NCBI GenBank assembly: GCA_016794985.1
Contig: JAEUIQ010000028.1
Span: 1 to 64,000 of the forward strand
Length of the DNA stretch: 64,000 nucleotides
Direction: 5' to 3'
Source of the DNA: Planctomycetaceae bacterium
GTDB taxonomy: Bacteria; Planctomycetota; Planctomycetia; Pirellulales; Pirellulaceae
This document shows positions 1 to 9,446 of this stretch, piece after piece. The position numbers were made by a program, and so were the translations under genes. Under the pieces are notes generated by a model. The model saw only the letters and a list, made by a program, of their open reading frames with translations, was not told where the DNA came from and made no database searches. How positions within the stretch are numbered: position 1 is the first letter of the stretch; each line of letters starts with the position of its first letter.

Positions 1-86
1 AAAGCCAGCATGATCGCGTATTCAACTGCGGTCGGGCCACTTTCGTCTTTCAGGAAACGAACGACTTGATTTGTGAAATTCTTCAC
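1..86 (-). CDS. Flp/Fap-type pilin, partial (runs off left edge)
   Basis: The first 28 codons of a small pilin gene, read leftwards from a GTG at 86. The visible protein begins VKNFTNQVVRFLKDESGPTA and continues VEYAIMLA. A short charged N-terminus followed by a Gly-x-x-Ala-Val-Glu-Tyr segment and the start of a hydrophobic helix is the hallmark of Flp pilins, which are cleaved by a TadV-type prepilin peptidase and assembled by the Tad secretion machine into adhesive pili. A good ribosome site (GGAGAG at 91-96) precedes the GTG by four bases, so the start is well supported. The rest of the gene and any tad cluster lie outside the window. Confidence 0.8.
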   Translation of the reverse strand, partial: MKNFTNQVVRFLKDESGPTAVEYAIMLA

Positions 87-348
87 AGGACTCTCCTCTA
101 AGAGAAAACCAACGTTGGAAACAGCTACGACCGACACACGCGTCGGCCGATGAACAACGGAAAGTGTTTGCCCAATCGGAATGACCGGCGTCTCTTTCCT
201 TACCAAAAGTTAGGTTAGGATCCCGAACTTGCGGAAATTCTTCCCAAACTACAAGCGAATTTGGTCCGCTGCACGATGGCGCGAACGACCTATTCGATAC
301 AGTCGCTACAAAAGTCCGTGCGGCTTGTCTCCAACCGCGTTCTAGGGC

Positions 349-3300
349 ATGATGACACGTCGCGTCGAACCAAACCAAAGTTGGTTGGCTCGACTTATTT
401 TTCACCACCAACTTCTGGAAAGCCTGCTTGTGGTTCGACCGAATTCTGCCATTCGGGCCCAGGGCATCGCGGTGCATAATCTGCAACAGTTGGACCTGAC
501 CATTCCGCATGGCCAGTGGCTCACGTTGTGCGGACGGAGCGGAAGTGGAAAAACGAGCCTGGCGTTGGATACGCTGTATGCCGAAGGCCAACGCCGGTAC
601 ATCGAAAGCTTTTCGGCCTACACGCGGCAGTATCTCAATGCATTGGAAAAACCCAACGCGCGCGAGATCACTGGCATTCCGCCCTCGATTGCGGTCACAC
701 GATCAAGCCGCGGTTTGACCGGTCGTGCGACGGTGGGCTCGAACACCGAAATCCTGGACTACTTGCGGGAAGTTTACGCGAAGTTGGCCGAACCAAGCTG
801 TCGCTCCTGCCAACAACCCGTGCGACGTTACACGACCGCAGGCATGGCGGCGGCCATCATGAATCTCCCCGTCGGCACGCGAGTGGTTGTTGGTTTCACT
901 TGGGTAGGACCTTCAACTGCTTGGGAGCAGGTGGCTGCTCATTTGGTTGCCAACGGCTTTACCAGAATTTCTATCGACGGTGAAAGTCAGGACTTGGGAT
1001 CCGCCACCATGGTTGTGCGTGAATCTCCATCCGAGCTGGAAAACTCCGAATTGCCGCTACTACTGGCCCTCGAGTCTCTGGGCTGGCATAGCATCCACAA
1101 CCCGACGGTGGTCCAAGCTCCCGACACGAATCCAGCGAATTCGGCCGAACAAACGGAAGTGGATTCTTTTGAATTGCCCAAACGAGGCTCCTCGAAAAAA
1201 TCCGTTAAGAAGAAACTGAAGAGCGGCACCAACAGACCCCAGACCAAAGCCTCAGCAAGCAGCACCACCCGCTCAGCATTCAGGACGATCGATGTTGTCG
1301 TCGATCGATGGGTGATTGGTCAAACCACACACGAGCGGATGATCGAGTCTTTGGACACTTCGGTAGCCTTGGGCGGGCGAGCGTTCCTGTGGCTTCCCGA
1401 CGCGAATGCTGCTGACTCGCCGTCGAGAACAGGACCCGAGAACAACTCGCGGGATACAGAACAGAACAACCATCCAGATCAACCCAGATTGCCCAACGCC
1501 CTGCCCTATCGATGCTTGGGCCAGTGGGGTTGGCGATACCACTTCAGTGAAGGTTGGGAATGCGACGGCTGCAATCAACCGTTCCCACTACCATCACCGG
1601 CATTGTTCAGTTACAACTCGCCGGTGGGCGCTTGCCCGACGTGTGAGGGATTTGGAAGCGTTTCACAATACGACATTCGCAAGATCGTGCCGAATACGAA
1701 AAAGACCCTGCGGCAAGGCGCCATCGCACCTTGGACGACTCCCAAATACGCGAAAAAGTGGCGAAAGATGATGCCACAGGCCGAGGCGGCAGGACTGCCA
1801 TTAGACAAGCCGTTTGCGGAACTCACGCCCGCACAGGTCGACATTCTCTGGCAGGGATCTTCTCAACATCGATTTCCCGGACTCAACGGGTTCTTTCGCT
1901 GGATGGAAAAACGCAAGTACAAGATGCATTATCGGATCTTTATGGCGCGTTGGCGGTCGTACTTTACTTGCACGACCTGTCATGGCGAACGATTAAACGT
2001 GGCCGCGCGACAGTTCGTGATCGACAACAAATCGCTGCCCGACGCCTGTCGCCTGCAGCTGGAAGAGCTAAAGTCATGGCTCGAGCAACTATCGCTCACA
2101 AAGCTGCAACAAGAGTCGGTACGAACCGTACTGCCCCAAGTCTTGAATCGCCTGCAGTATCTGATTGACGTGGGCTTGCCGTATGTCACGCTCGAAAGAA
2201 CGCTACGAACGTTGAGTGGAGGCGAACTTCAACGCACAGCACTAACGACCGCGTTGGGTTCCGCATTGGTGAATTTGTTGTACGTGTTGGACGAGCCGAG
2301 TGTTGGCTTGCATCCACGTGACATCGAACGTTTGACGCAAGCAATCCAGAGGCTACATCGCGCGGGCAACACGGTCATCACGGTCGAGCATGAAACGGCG
2401 ATGCTGGAAGCGGCGGACCGCATTGTCGAGATCGGCCCTGGGGCAGGTGCTTTAGGCGGACAAGTCGTGTTTGATGGCACGTTTGCGGAGTTGCGGTGCA
2501 GCGAGCAATCGCTGACAGCCAAGTACCTTCAGCCCGCAAAAACCGATCGACCGCGGAGAAAGCCGACGGGCTGGATCGAATTGAAAGGCGCTCGTGGCAA
2601 CAATCTAAAATCGGTCGATGTCAAGTTCCCGACGGGTGTCTTATGCTTGGTGACCGGTGTCAGCGGCTCGGGCAAGAGTTCACTCGTGCGTCAGACATTG
2701 GTCCCTGCCTTGCAAACTCATTGGGGCGAAAAGTCGGACGAACCCCTACCGTTCTCGCAGTTAGAGGTCCCGCCACAAATCGCAGCGATTGGAATCATCG
2801 ATGGGAGTCCGATTGGTCGCTCACCGCGCAGTAACGCGGTCACCTACGTCAAAGCCTTTGATCCCATTCGCAAACTCTTCGCCGACACGACCGAAGCCAA
2901 GAGCAAGCGATTGACACCCAGCAGTTTTAGCTTCAACGTCGCCGGCGGACGCTGTGAAAAATGTGAAGGGGATGGCACGCTATCGATCGACATGCAATTC
3001 CTGCCTGATGTGACGATGACTTGCCCTGAATGCCAAGGCACTCGCTACCAGAAAAGCGTCTTGGAAGTCACCGTCAGTGGCAAGAACATTGACGAAGTCC
3101 TACAACTGACGGTGCGCGAAGCCATGGCGTTCTTCCGTCATCAACCGACAATTCAGAAACAACTCAAACCGCTGCTGGATGTCGGACTTGACTACTTGCC
3201 CTTGGGTCAAGGCGCGCCGACTCTTTCGTCAGGCGAGTCTCAACGTTTAAAACTTGCGGCATTCTTAGGCACAGGACGCCACAAGCCGACTCTGTTTGTG

Positions 3301-3549
3301 ATGGATGAGCCCACGACCGGACTTCATCCGGCCGATATCGATGTACTCTTGAGCAGCTTTGATGCGTTGTTGGCGGTCGGGCATTCTTTATTGATCATTG
3401 AACACAATTTGCAATTGATGCACGCCGCAGATTACTTGATCGACATTGGACCGGACGCGGCGGAACGCGGTGGGCAGGTCATCGCCTCTGGACGACAAGA
3501 GGATCTGATTCGCTGCCGCGACAGCGTGACCGGGAAGTTTTTGCGGTAA
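349..3549 (+). CDS. uvrA: UvrA-family excinuclease ATPase with a lysine-rich insertion
   Basis: DNA-damage recognition ATPase of nucleotide excision repair, or a close paralogue. Two ABC modules are visible. First Walker A is GRSGSGKTS near residue 62, with its signature LSGGELQR near 621 and DEPSVGLHP near 648. Second Walker A is GVSGSGKSS near 769, with signature LSSGESQR near 959 and DEPTTGLHP near 986. Zinc modules are present as CDGC...CPTC, a CTTCHGERL element and CEKC...CPEC. The 1066 residues exceed the usual ~940 because of a low-complexity Lys/Ser/Thr-rich stretch around residues 260-320 between the UvrB-binding region and the first zinc module. Similarity to UvrA begins only near residue 38, so the in-frame GTG at 430 is an alternative start to ATG 349. 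First Walker A carries Thr where Ser is usual. Confidence 0.85.
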   Translation: MMTRRVEPNQSWLARLIFHHQLLESLLVVRPNSAIRAQGIAVHNLQQLDLTIPHGQWLTLCGRSGSGKTSLALDTLYAEGQRRYIESFSAYTRQYLNALEKPNAREITGIPPSIAVTRSSRGLTGRATVGSNTEILDYLREVYAKLAEPSCRSCQQPVRRYTTAGMAAAIMNLPVGTRVVVGFTWVGPSTAWEQVAAHLVANGFTRISIDGESQDLGSATMVVRESPSELENSELPLLLALESLGWHSIHNPTVVQAPDTNPANSAEQTEVDSFELPKRGSSKKSVKKKLKSGTNRPQTKASASSTTRSAFRTIDVVVDRWVIGQTTHERMIESLDTSVALGGRAFLWLPDANAADSPSRTGPENNSRDTEQNNHPDQPRLPNALPYRCLGQWGWRYHFSEGWECDGCNQPFPLPSPALFSYNSPVGACPTCEGFGSVSQYDIRKIVPNTKKTLRQGAIAPWTTPKYAKKWRKMMPQAEAAGLPLDKPFAELTPAQVDILWQGSSQHRFPGLNGFFRWMEKRKYKMHYRIFMARWRSYFTCTTCHGERLNVAARQFVIDNKSLPDACRLQLEELKSWLEQLSLTKLQQESVRTVLPQVLNRLQYLIDVGLPYVTLERTLRTLSGGELQRTALTTALGSALVNLLYVLDEPSVGLHPRDIERLTQAIQRLHRAGNTVITVEHETAMLEAADRIVEIGPGAGALGGQVVFDGTFAELRCSEQSLTAKYLQPAKTDRPRRKPTGWIELKGARGNNLKSVDVKFPTGVLCLVTGVSGSGKSSLVRQTLVPALQTHWGEKSDEPLPFSQLEVPPQIAAIGIIDGSPIGRSPRSNAVTYVKAFDPIRKLFADTTEAKSKRLTPSSFSFNVAGGRCEKCEGDGTLSIDMQFLPDVTMTCPECQGTRYQKSVLEVTVSGKNIDEVLQLTVREAMAFFRHQPTIQKQLKPLLDVGLDYLPLGQGAPTLSSGESQRLKLAAFLGTGRHKPTLFVMDEPTTGLHPADIDVLLSSFDALLAVGHSLLIIEHNLQLMHAADYLIDIGPDAAERGGQVIASGRQEDLIRCRDSVTGKFLR

Positions 3550-3606
3550 GTCCACCAGCGCGACGATTTGTTGCTCGTGGCGCACAAAGTCGATGATTCT
3601 CGTCGC

Positions 3607-3635
3607 TTGAGCCGATCCTAGGTTCCGGCTAGAAT
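3607..3635 (+). promoter_or_regulatory. Sigma70-like promoter for kdsA
   Basis: TTGAGC at 3607-3612 and TAGAAT at 3630-3635 are separated by exactly 17 bases. The pair lies 44 bases upstream of the kdsA ATG at 3679 in the gap after the uvrA-like gene, suggesting kdsA is transcribed on its own. Confidence 0.5.
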
Positions 3636-3678
3636 CCGGGGAACTCGTGCCGCGATTCCTCGACCATTGGATCACCTG

Positions 3679-4518
3679 ATGTCCGCCCCCGAAAACACAC
3701 GCACTGAACCTGTTCCACCGTCTGTGGTTGGGAATTATCGAATTGGTCCTGGGGAACCCTTGGCTTTGATCGCGGGTCCGTGTGTGATTGAGAACTTGGA
3801 TTTGACGCGACGGATTGCAGAGCGTTTGGTGGTGACGTGTCGTGAGTTGGGCATCAACTTGATTTTTAAAGCTTCGTACGACAAGGCCAATCGCACATCA
3901 GTCAGCGGCTATCGCGGTGTGGGACAAGAAGCAGGCTTGGAAGTATTGCGACGAATTCGCGACGAGTTTAGAGTGCCGGTGACCACGGACGTTCACGAGA
4001 CGATTCAAGTTGCGGCAGTTGCGGACGTTTGCGAGCTGCTGCAAATCCCCGCGTTCTTGGCGCGACAGACCGACCTGCTAATGGCGGCCGCTGCGACCGG
4101 TCGCGCTGTCAACGTGAAGAAGGGGCAATTCATGGCCCCCGAAGACATGCGACATGTGCGTGATAAGTTGCTTGCCGGTGGTTGCAAGGACGTGCTGCTC
4201 ACCGAACGCGGCACGTTCTTTGGCTATGGCCGTCTGGTCAATGACTTCACGGGACTGGCGGTGATGCGACAATTCGCACCGGTCGTTTATGACGCGACAC
4301 ACAGTGTGCAACGCCCCAGCGGCATGGGCAGTTCCACGGGCGGCAACCGCGAGTACGTTGCGCCATTGGCGCGGGCGGCAATCGCGTTTGGGATTGATGC
4401 GTTGTTCTTAGAAACGCATCCGAACCCCGACCAATCCCCCAGCGACGGCCCCAACATGGTTCCATTGTCCGAACTGCCGCAATTGTTGGACAAACTACTG
4501 GCGATCAGACAAATCTAA
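3679..4518 (+). CDS. kdsA: 3-deoxy-8-phosphooctulonate (KDO-8-P) synthase
   Basis: Condenses phosphoenolpyruvate with arabinose-5-phosphate to give KDO-8-phosphate, the committed step to the KDO sugar of lipopolysaccharide; cytoplasmic. The 279-residue protein carries the expected landmarks: AGPCVIE near the N-terminus, [40 protein letters not shown] and [10 protein letters not shown]. The Cys in GPCVIE, with His of TDVHE and Glu/Asp of the C-terminal motif, indicates the metal-dependent class rather than the Asn-containing metal-independent class of E. coli. The reading frame opens at a TTG at 3667; ATG 3679 is preferred. Its presence fits a Gram-negative envelope with LPS. Confidence 0.93.
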   Translation: MSAPENTRTEPVPPSVVGNYRIGPGEPLALIAGPCVIENLDLTRRIAERLVVTCRELGINLIFKASYDKANRTSVSGYRGVGQEAGLEVLRRIRDEFRVPVTTDVHETIQVAAVADVCELLQIPAFLARQTDLLMAAAATGRAVNVKKGQFMAPEDMRHVRDKLLAGGCKDVLLTERGTFFGYGRLVNDFTGLAVMRQFAPVVYDATHSVQRPSGMGSSTGGNREYVAPLARAAIAFGIDALFLETHPNPDQSPSDGPNMVPLSELPQLLDKLLAIRQI

Positions 4519-4638
4519 TCTATCTGAGCACCAAACCCGAACCCCAACCGACCGTCCAATAGTGAGAGTAGCAAAATTCGCAACGACGTTCGCGGCACCT
4601 CAACCCGATCTATATGCTATATTCACACCGAACGATTC

Positions 4639-5706
4639 CTAATTGTCCTTCGGGGCAAGGTCGGAAGACTTCTCGAATACGTCTGTATTCAGCATTTCAT
4701 CAAGCTTCTTGCGATCATGCAGGAGATTTACGTCAAACAACTCCGGCTTGAGTTCTTGGTTGAAGGAAAACCAATGAACATCGATCGTTTTCTCTTCACT
4801 TAGCTCTATATTTCGGCTCGCGTAACTTCGATGAGAGTAATGCGAAACACGGGCGAATTCCGGAAGAAAGTTTCCTTCGTGAGAACCCCACTTGACGTCC
4901 GCAACCACCGCAGCCCGACAGGCTTCCGGCGAACAATGATGGCTAACGAATCGTACCGGCACGTTGCAACTCAAGTCCCAATCGATCGCATATTGCCCTT
5001 CATCAGTCGGTTGCCTTTCAGATTCCTTGACTTCCTGCTTTCGGAGCACAACTCGATAACGGTCTTGACCAGTATTAGAAAATTCACTTAAACCGAACGC
5101 ATTCCCAAAGTATTCTAGACGCCACCTGACATCATCGCTCCAACCAAACGGACCTTCGTTAACCCCGAAATAGCGAACATCGGGAACTCCGAACGAGGTC
5201 AACATCTGCACCATCGTCGGTTGGTTTCTTGTTTTTTGAATCTCACCGGCCTTTTGTCGGACGAATATGTGCTTGTCAAATTCATAAAGAAGGACACGGT
5301 CGTCAAGTCGAATTATTGGGCGGCCGACTTCTTCATCAAGCCCATTAAAGACGCGCTCCTCAATTTCGCATCGATTGATCACCAGCGCACGTTGCTTATC
5401 CAAGTCGAAAACGACTCGTTGAAGCAAATCCTCCCGAATGACGACACTAAACGCATCTGGGCCTACAACAACCTTCGGTTGCACCACGCCGCGAATCGTC
5501 TCTCCAGCTACGATACGCTTTCCCTCACCGTTCGAAATGGATCGAAACAGAAAATCGCCACTGCGCCAGCCCTCGAGACTGGCTAGATGCGCCTCAATAA
5601 CACCGACAAGGTGTTCTCTGTCGACGGAGAGTTGTTTCTCTTGCGCGGCAGAAATGCTGGATATTAGGGTAGACACCAACATAACGACAAAAAACGACCG
5701 ACTCAT
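4639..5706 (-). CDS. Secreted protein of unknown function
   Basis: 355-residue protein starting MSRSFFVVMLVSTLISSISA, a clear signal peptide with likely cleavage after the Ala-Ala that follows. The mature part is mixed alpha/beta, charged, with pairs of beta-like segments and no catalytic motif I recognise. ATG 5706 is chosen because GAGG lies eight bases upstream; an in-frame GTG at 5715 is possible. It is the last gene of a minus-strand cluster (7512 to 4639) in which all three products carry signal peptides; the cluster includes a DUF1573-like protein. About 110 bases separate it from the Cys-rich gene upstream. Exported proteins of this style are common in planctomycetes and mostly uncharacterised. 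Confidence 0.6.
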   Translation of the reverse strand: MSRSFFVVMLVSTLISSISAAQEKQLSVDREHLVGVIEAHLASLEGWRSGDFLFRSISNGEGKRIVAGETIRGVVQPKVVVGPDAFSVVIREDLLQRVVFDLDKQRALVINRCEIEERVFNGLDEEVGRPIIRLDDRVLLYEFDKHIFVRQKAGEIQKTRNQPTMVQMLTSFGVPDVRYFGVNEGPFGWSDDVRWRLEYFGNAFGLSEFSNTGQDRYRVVLRKQEVKESERQPTDEGQYAIDWDLSCNVPVRFVSHHCSPEACRAAVVADVKWGSHEGNFLPEFARVSHYSHRSYASRNIELSEEKTIDVHWFSFNQELKPELFDVNLLHDRKKLDEMLNTDVFEKSSDLAPKDN

Positions 5707-5816
5707 ATTCCACACCTCACAACGCGTTGTACGAAGCCGACCCCAAAAAGCACGGCCGTTTCAACTCAAACAGGTTCTGCCAAACACAATGCCTGTCAGA
5801 ACCGTAAACGCACGTT

Positions 5817-6305
5817 TTAATCACCAACTCCTTCGCCCGCCGGGATGACAGTCCCATTACCTACGTGAAAACAGTTTATTGGACCAAAGGTTGAATACTC
5901 GATTGGGTGATAATCGCGCACCGGAGTCGCGTTGCTCGCACAAGCAGTGCCGACGGGCTTTCCAACACAGTTGCAACCAAACACAACCCCGCATTTCCAA
6001 GGTGATATTATGCCGCCGACATTTGTTCGACCATTGGTGCCCGGTGGAACGAAGTCTATGTCGTGATACCAAATAGTCCAATCGGTAACGACTAGACCTT
6101 CAGATTCAGGACACTGGATTTGGCCAAATGGGGCTGAACATAACCAAGTACCACACGGCATAAATGGCGGCAGTGTTGGATCTGCGGCAGCCATTAATCC
6201 GCAGGTCCGTGTCGTATCTTTCCAGCAGCCGACTCGCGGCACTACCTGCCCAAATGCCTGGGCACAAGACAAAATCGCGAACCAAAAAATCAACAAACGT
6301 CCCAT
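5817..6305 (-). CDS. Small secreted Cys-rich protein, unknown
   Basis: 162-residue protein beginning MGRLLIFWFAILSCAQAFGQ, a signal peptide. The mature chain has ten cysteines, including CWKDTTRTC, CGTWLC, CPES and a CGVVFGCNCVG segment, so disulfide bonding outside the cytoplasm is likely. The frame is open to 6431, but the start at 6305 fits best: AAAGGAGA sits at 6312-6317 with about seven bases of spacing, and the signal peptide begins there. The upstream DUF1573-like gene ends at 6322, giving a 16-base gap and probable co-transcription. I do not recognise a family. Confidence 0.6.
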   Translation of the reverse strand: MGRLLIFWFAILSCAQAFGQVVPRVGCWKDTTRTCGLMAAADPTLPPFMPCGTWLCSAPFGQIQCPESEGLVVTDWTIWYHDIDFVPPGTNGRTNVGGIISPWKCGVVFGCNCVGKPVGTACASNATPVRDYHPIEYSTFGPINCFHVGNGTVIPAGEGVGD

Positions 6306-6321
6306 TTCCATCTCCTTTAAC

Positions 6322-7512
6322 CTATTTTTCAGAAATGAAACCATGAGACTCGACCTCATATACTTCGCCCCGAAACTCGACCTTCCATCGGACCTCAACG
6401 GTCCCATCGGAATTTGGCTGAAACGGACCATCGTGTTGCATCATTAAACGAAACAATCCATTTCGCCCCATTGGTTGTACACTAACCCGGGCTGGTCGAC
6501 CGCCAATGGTCAACGCTACACCGGGCACCTCGTTCAATTTCTCCTCTCCTCCTTTCAGTTTACTTTCCGGATCTTCGATCGATGTAGTCGGTAACGAAAC
6601 ACGGAGCATCGCATTCGCGTGATAGGGCTTGCTATGATTGTCACGACTCAATCGCAATGACTCCGGTCGAATTGAAAATGTCTCCTGATGCTTGATACTA
6701 ACGATTACGCCCGCCACATGTTTGGTGCCTTTAACTATGAAACCAACTTCCGCTGCCATTCCGTGCCGCGGCACCAATCGCTTTGGCACTTGGATTTTCA
6801 CGTACGGTGTCGCCACATCTGGATCATCCGAAACGACTTCAATTTGGCAATCTCGCAAGTTATCCGAGAATTTCAATTCCAACCTATCCAAGGTCATTGG
6901 TTCAACAACAATGACGGGCAGCTTGATCGTCGCAATCGGCTCGTTCTTCGGGATCTCAACGATTTCCCTATCCGAATGAAACCCAAAGACTCCGTGTAGC
7001 TGGTACGTTACTGCAAGACGAAGTACGGGCTTCGCTCGACCTCCCGCTCCAAGAAAATTGGCAGTCACTCGGCCAAGCGGCATTCCGACATGGTTGGGTA
7101 CATCAAGATGCATTACAAAGTTTGCGGTACCCAAGGCAGGAATTTCCTTGCCATCGACTTCAAACTTTGCACAGCCGCACGTTAATGACACTTCCGAATA
7201 CTCGATTGGCTCATCGAACGGATTAACGATAGCGATGCTCAACTTGTACTTTCGTGAACCTTCCAGAATCGGTGCCTTCACGTCAACGATAAATGCTTCT
7301 CGCCCCTCTTCATCAAGAAAACGCTCGATACGTCCACTGCATTCAACAGACACGATCTCTTCATTTGTTGAAGTATTGGAAGCATTCGCTTCTACGTCTT
7401 GAGACGCTGAACCGCCTTTACGGTCGTCCTGCCCCAAAACCTCAGGCAACCGCAATAGACAAGTTGTAAGTATTGCGAGGAACGACAACCATACTATTGG
7501 TAAGTTCTTCAT
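6322..7512 (-). CDS. DUF1573-like exported Ig-fold protein
   Basis: 396-residue protein with an N-terminal signal or anchor segment (MKNLPIVWLSFLAILTTCLL). Residues ~95-150 contain NPFDEPIEYSEVSLTCGCAK followed by an 'IPALGTANFVMHLD' strand pattern, which resembles the Ser-Cys-Gly-Cys core of DUF1573 domains: Ig-like modules common in planctomycetes and Bacteroidetes. The remaining sequence is beta-rich and repeats this character. ATG 7512 is preceded by a perfect AGGAGG. It leads the three-gene secreted-protein cluster, and the short gap to the Cys-rich gene suggests one transcript. Exact function unknown; a surface or periplasmic scaffold role is only inference. Confidence 0.6.
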   Translation of the reverse strand: MKNLPIVWLSFLAILTTCLLRLPEVLGQDDRKGGSASQDVEANASNTSTNEEIVSVECSGRIERFLDEEGREAFIVDVKAPILEGSRKYKLSIAIVNPFDEPIEYSEVSLTCGCAKFEVDGKEIPALGTANFVMHLDVPNHVGMPLGRVTANFLGAGGRAKPVLRLAVTYQLHGVFGFHSDREIVEIPKNEPIATIKLPVIVVEPMTLDRLELKFSDNLRDCQIEVVSDDPDVATPYVKIQVPKRLVPRHGMAAEVGFIVKGTKHVAGVIVSIKHQETFSIRPESLRLSRDNHSKPYHANAMLRVSLPTTSIEDPESKLKGGEEKLNEVPGVALTIGGRPARVSVQPMGRNGLFRLMMQHDGPFQPNSDGTVEVRWKVEFRGEVYEVESHGFISEK

Positions 7513-7528
7513 GCGCCCTCCTACGCTT

Positions 7529-7592
7529 CAAAACACGAGAGCCCAAAAACACGAGAGCCCAAAAACACGAGAGCCCAAAAACACGAGAGCCC
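7529..7592. repeat. 16-bp tandem repeat, four copies
   Basis: AAAAACACGAGAGCCC is repeated head to tail at about 7529-7544, 7545-7560, 7561-7576 and 7577-7592, just upstream of the start of the DUF1573-like gene (7512). The last three copies are identical. It lies in the gene's 5' region, where copy-number change could alter expression. Confidence 0.85.
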
Positions 7593-7775
7593 TCAATGCC
7601 CCAGAATGTTAACGCGCTCGCAACCCGAGTCAATACACAAAACCAAAATTTTTAACAACTATCTAAAAGCAAGCGATTGGCTCAATAGTCCACAAAACAG
7701 AGATGCACCCCCGTTCTAAATCCAGCTCAAACGGCAAAGAATATCGCTTTCACCAAACCTGAAACGCCTGATGAC

Positions 7776-8813
7776 TCACTCGCTCCAACTCTTGCTGAGC
7801 AACTCGGGATGTAGTGAGCCGAAGCGTCGATGTTGCTGGGTTGCAACGTGATGGATCTCGATGATCGCAGGAGCAAACAATCGAGGATCTAGTTTATAGA
7901 AATCGTAATTGGCGGCTTTGAATAAGGTCAGAAACGGTTGCCCGAAGCTGGGTGAATTTTCTGAGGACACTTGCGAGCCCAACTGCTGCCATGTCTCCCA
8001 ATCGCCGCTTACTTGCCATGCGGCTTGGCCGTGGTAGATGATCGCGTCGTTCGTCCAGCCGATGGCCGTCAAACTTTTCTTAGGGATTGGAGGCAACGGG
8101 GCTCGGCCGGTGCCCGCATGAATCGCACCAATGTCTCCACCCAAAACTTCGCATTGATGTAAAGATGTTTCCAACGACCGGGCGACCACTTGCAAAGTCC
8201 CCGCAGGACTGGCGGTACCCGCCACACACAAGACCAACTGATCCGGCCGACACAAACTCTCCGTGGCAATCTGTTGCACGGTGGCTTCATCGGGCAAGTG
8301 ATCACTCTCGAGCACTGCGACTCGCTTCACGTCATCATGTTCTCGCCAAGCAGCGGCGTCGAGCGAAAAGTGATTGAAGATCGGTTCGCGACCGCGGGCG
8401 CCGCGAATGGGTCCTGAGACCATCGCAAAGTACTTCCCACAACTCAGCGGCCAACCTGCGTACTGCGCGCCCAGACATGTCGCAGCTGGAGCGTTCGTTT
8501 GCACCACCACGTCCCATTGCCATGCCGCACCTTCTACCGCTGGCTCTAAAGCGACGTCCAACTGCCCTCCACCTGAAACTTGAGCCAACAAGATACCAGC
8601 TTCGTTGGGACAAGCAGCACTGCGGAAGTCAATCGCTTCGGCGCCGGCAATTTGCTGCGATTGAATCGACCAGACCGCAAATTGGCTCCGCGCTGCATTC
8701 AGCAGCGACAAGGCTTGACGATTCAATTCGACGACCCGCAACGGCAATCGCGAGTGATCGATATTGAGAGGCGGTGCGGCGGTTGGGTCTTCAGTAGTGG
8801 GGTGGTTTTTCAT
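7776..8813 (-). CDS. mch: Methenyltetrahydromethanopterin cyclohydrolase
   Basis: Converts methenyl-tetrahydromethanopterin to formyl-tetrahydromethanopterin, part of the archaeal-type C1 oxidation/detoxification route also found in methylotrophs and planctomycetes; cytoplasmic. The 345-residue protein shows family features: LNRQALSLLNAA, the Gly-rich SGPIRGARGREP segment, a P-D-x-x-x-x-C-V-A-G strand, LPPIPKKSLTAIGWTNDAII near the C-terminus and the following YHGQAAWQV. ATG 8813 is chosen because recognisable sequence begins shortly after it, although the frame stays open to 8921. It overlaps the end of slyX (8791) by 23 bases, so translation is probably coupled. Other C1 genes are not in this window. 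Confidence 0.85.
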   Translation of the reverse strand: MKNHPTTEDPTAAPPLNIDHSRLPLRVVELNRQALSLLNAARSQFAVWSIQSQQIAGAEAIDFRSAACPNEAGILLAQVSGGGQLDVALEPAVEGAAWQWDVVVQTNAPAATCLGAQYAGWPLSCGKYFAMVSGPIRGARGREPIFNHFSLDAAAWREHDDVKRVAVLESDHLPDEATVQQIATESLCRPDQLVLCVAGTASPAGTLQVVARSLETSLHQCEVLGGDIGAIHAGTGRAPLPPIPKKSLTAIGWTNDAIIYHGQAAWQVSGDWETWQQLGSQVSSENSPSFGQPFLTLFKAANYDFYKLDPRLFAPAIIEIHHVATQQHRRFGSLHPELLSKSWSE

Positions 8814-9030
8814 GGGGCAAGTTTTCCTCGTGGCTTCGAACTCGTTGATCCAACATGCCCCAGTTTCGCTCGGCATTTTGCAAACGATTTTGCAGACGCT
8901 CGATTTCCAACCGCAGGCCAATCACCACTCGATTCAGTTCTTCGATCAAACGTTGGTCGTGGCAGACGGTTTCCTCGAGCTGGAGCAGACGGTGCGAGAA
9001 ATCGGCAGCGTTATCGGAGTCGGTAGCCAT
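8791..9030 (-). CDS. slyX: SlyX-like coiled-coil protein
   Basis: 79-residue protein predicted to be one long helix: heptad-like LLQLEETVCHDQRLIEELNR then VVIGLRLEIERLQNRLQNAE. It ends in PPHY, the characteristic C-terminus of the SlyX family, small cytoplasmic coiled-coil proteins of unresolved role. The gene overlaps the mch start by 23 bases. Upstream lies an array of hairpin-forming repeats (9083-9270), so this array sits in its promoter or leader region. Confidence 0.75.
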   Translation of the reverse strand: MATDSDNAADFSHRLLQLEETVCHDQRLIEELNRVVIGLRLEIERLQNRLQNAERNWGMLDQRVRSHEENLPHEKPPHY

Positions 9031-9082
9031 AGAGATACGTCGAATAAATCAATTTTTGGATGCGTTCAAGTTCGTGGCGAGT

Positions 9083-9270
9083 GTCGTGGACCGCTCCGCC
9101 GGTCCAACTACCAGTGTCGTGGACCGCTCCGTCGGTCCAACTACCAGTGTCGTGGACCGCTCCGTCGGTCCAACTAATGTCGTGGACCGCTCCGTCGGTC
9201 CATCTACCACCGCCGTGGACCGCTCCGTCGGTCCATCTACCACCGCCGTGGACCGCTCCATCAGGCCCAG
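9083..9270. repeat. Palindromic tandem array A (30-33-bp units)
   Basis: Six head-to-tail units begin at 9083, 9116, 9149, 9179, 9212 and 9245 (last degenerate). Each holds TGGACCG-CTCCGT-CGGTCCA, a 7-bp inverted repeat around a 6-base loop, followed by a short ACTACCAGT-like linker. First unit has CTCCGC in the loop. Unit lengths are 33, 33, 30, 33, 33. It fills the gap between slyX and the SRP RNA gene; the rest of 9031-9446 shows no gene. Confidence 0.9.
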
Positions 9271-9408
9271 CGTTGGTTCCACCCCCACGTTTGTAAACAC
9301 GCCACACATCGCCAATTTGGCCCATTTCGGCAGTTAGTCTCGCTCGGAACACTCCAAAACCGGGGCGGGAGCTGATTGTAGTCCCTTTCCTGCAAGATCG
9401 GCAGGTGT

Positions 9409-9414
9409 TATAGT
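9409..9414 (+). promoter_or_regulatory. Possible -10 box for SRP RNA
   Basis: TATAGT preceded by TG-T lies 33 bases before the first paired base of the SRP RNA. A matching -35 is weak (TTTCCT 17 bases upstream). Low confidence. Confidence 0.3.
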
Positions 9415-9446
9415 GCTTGGTCTTGATCAGTGCCTTTTGTTTGTCG

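Noticed and set aside
9083..9270. CRISPR-like array
   Set aside because: Units follow head to tail with near-identical linkers and no unique spacers; no cas genes.
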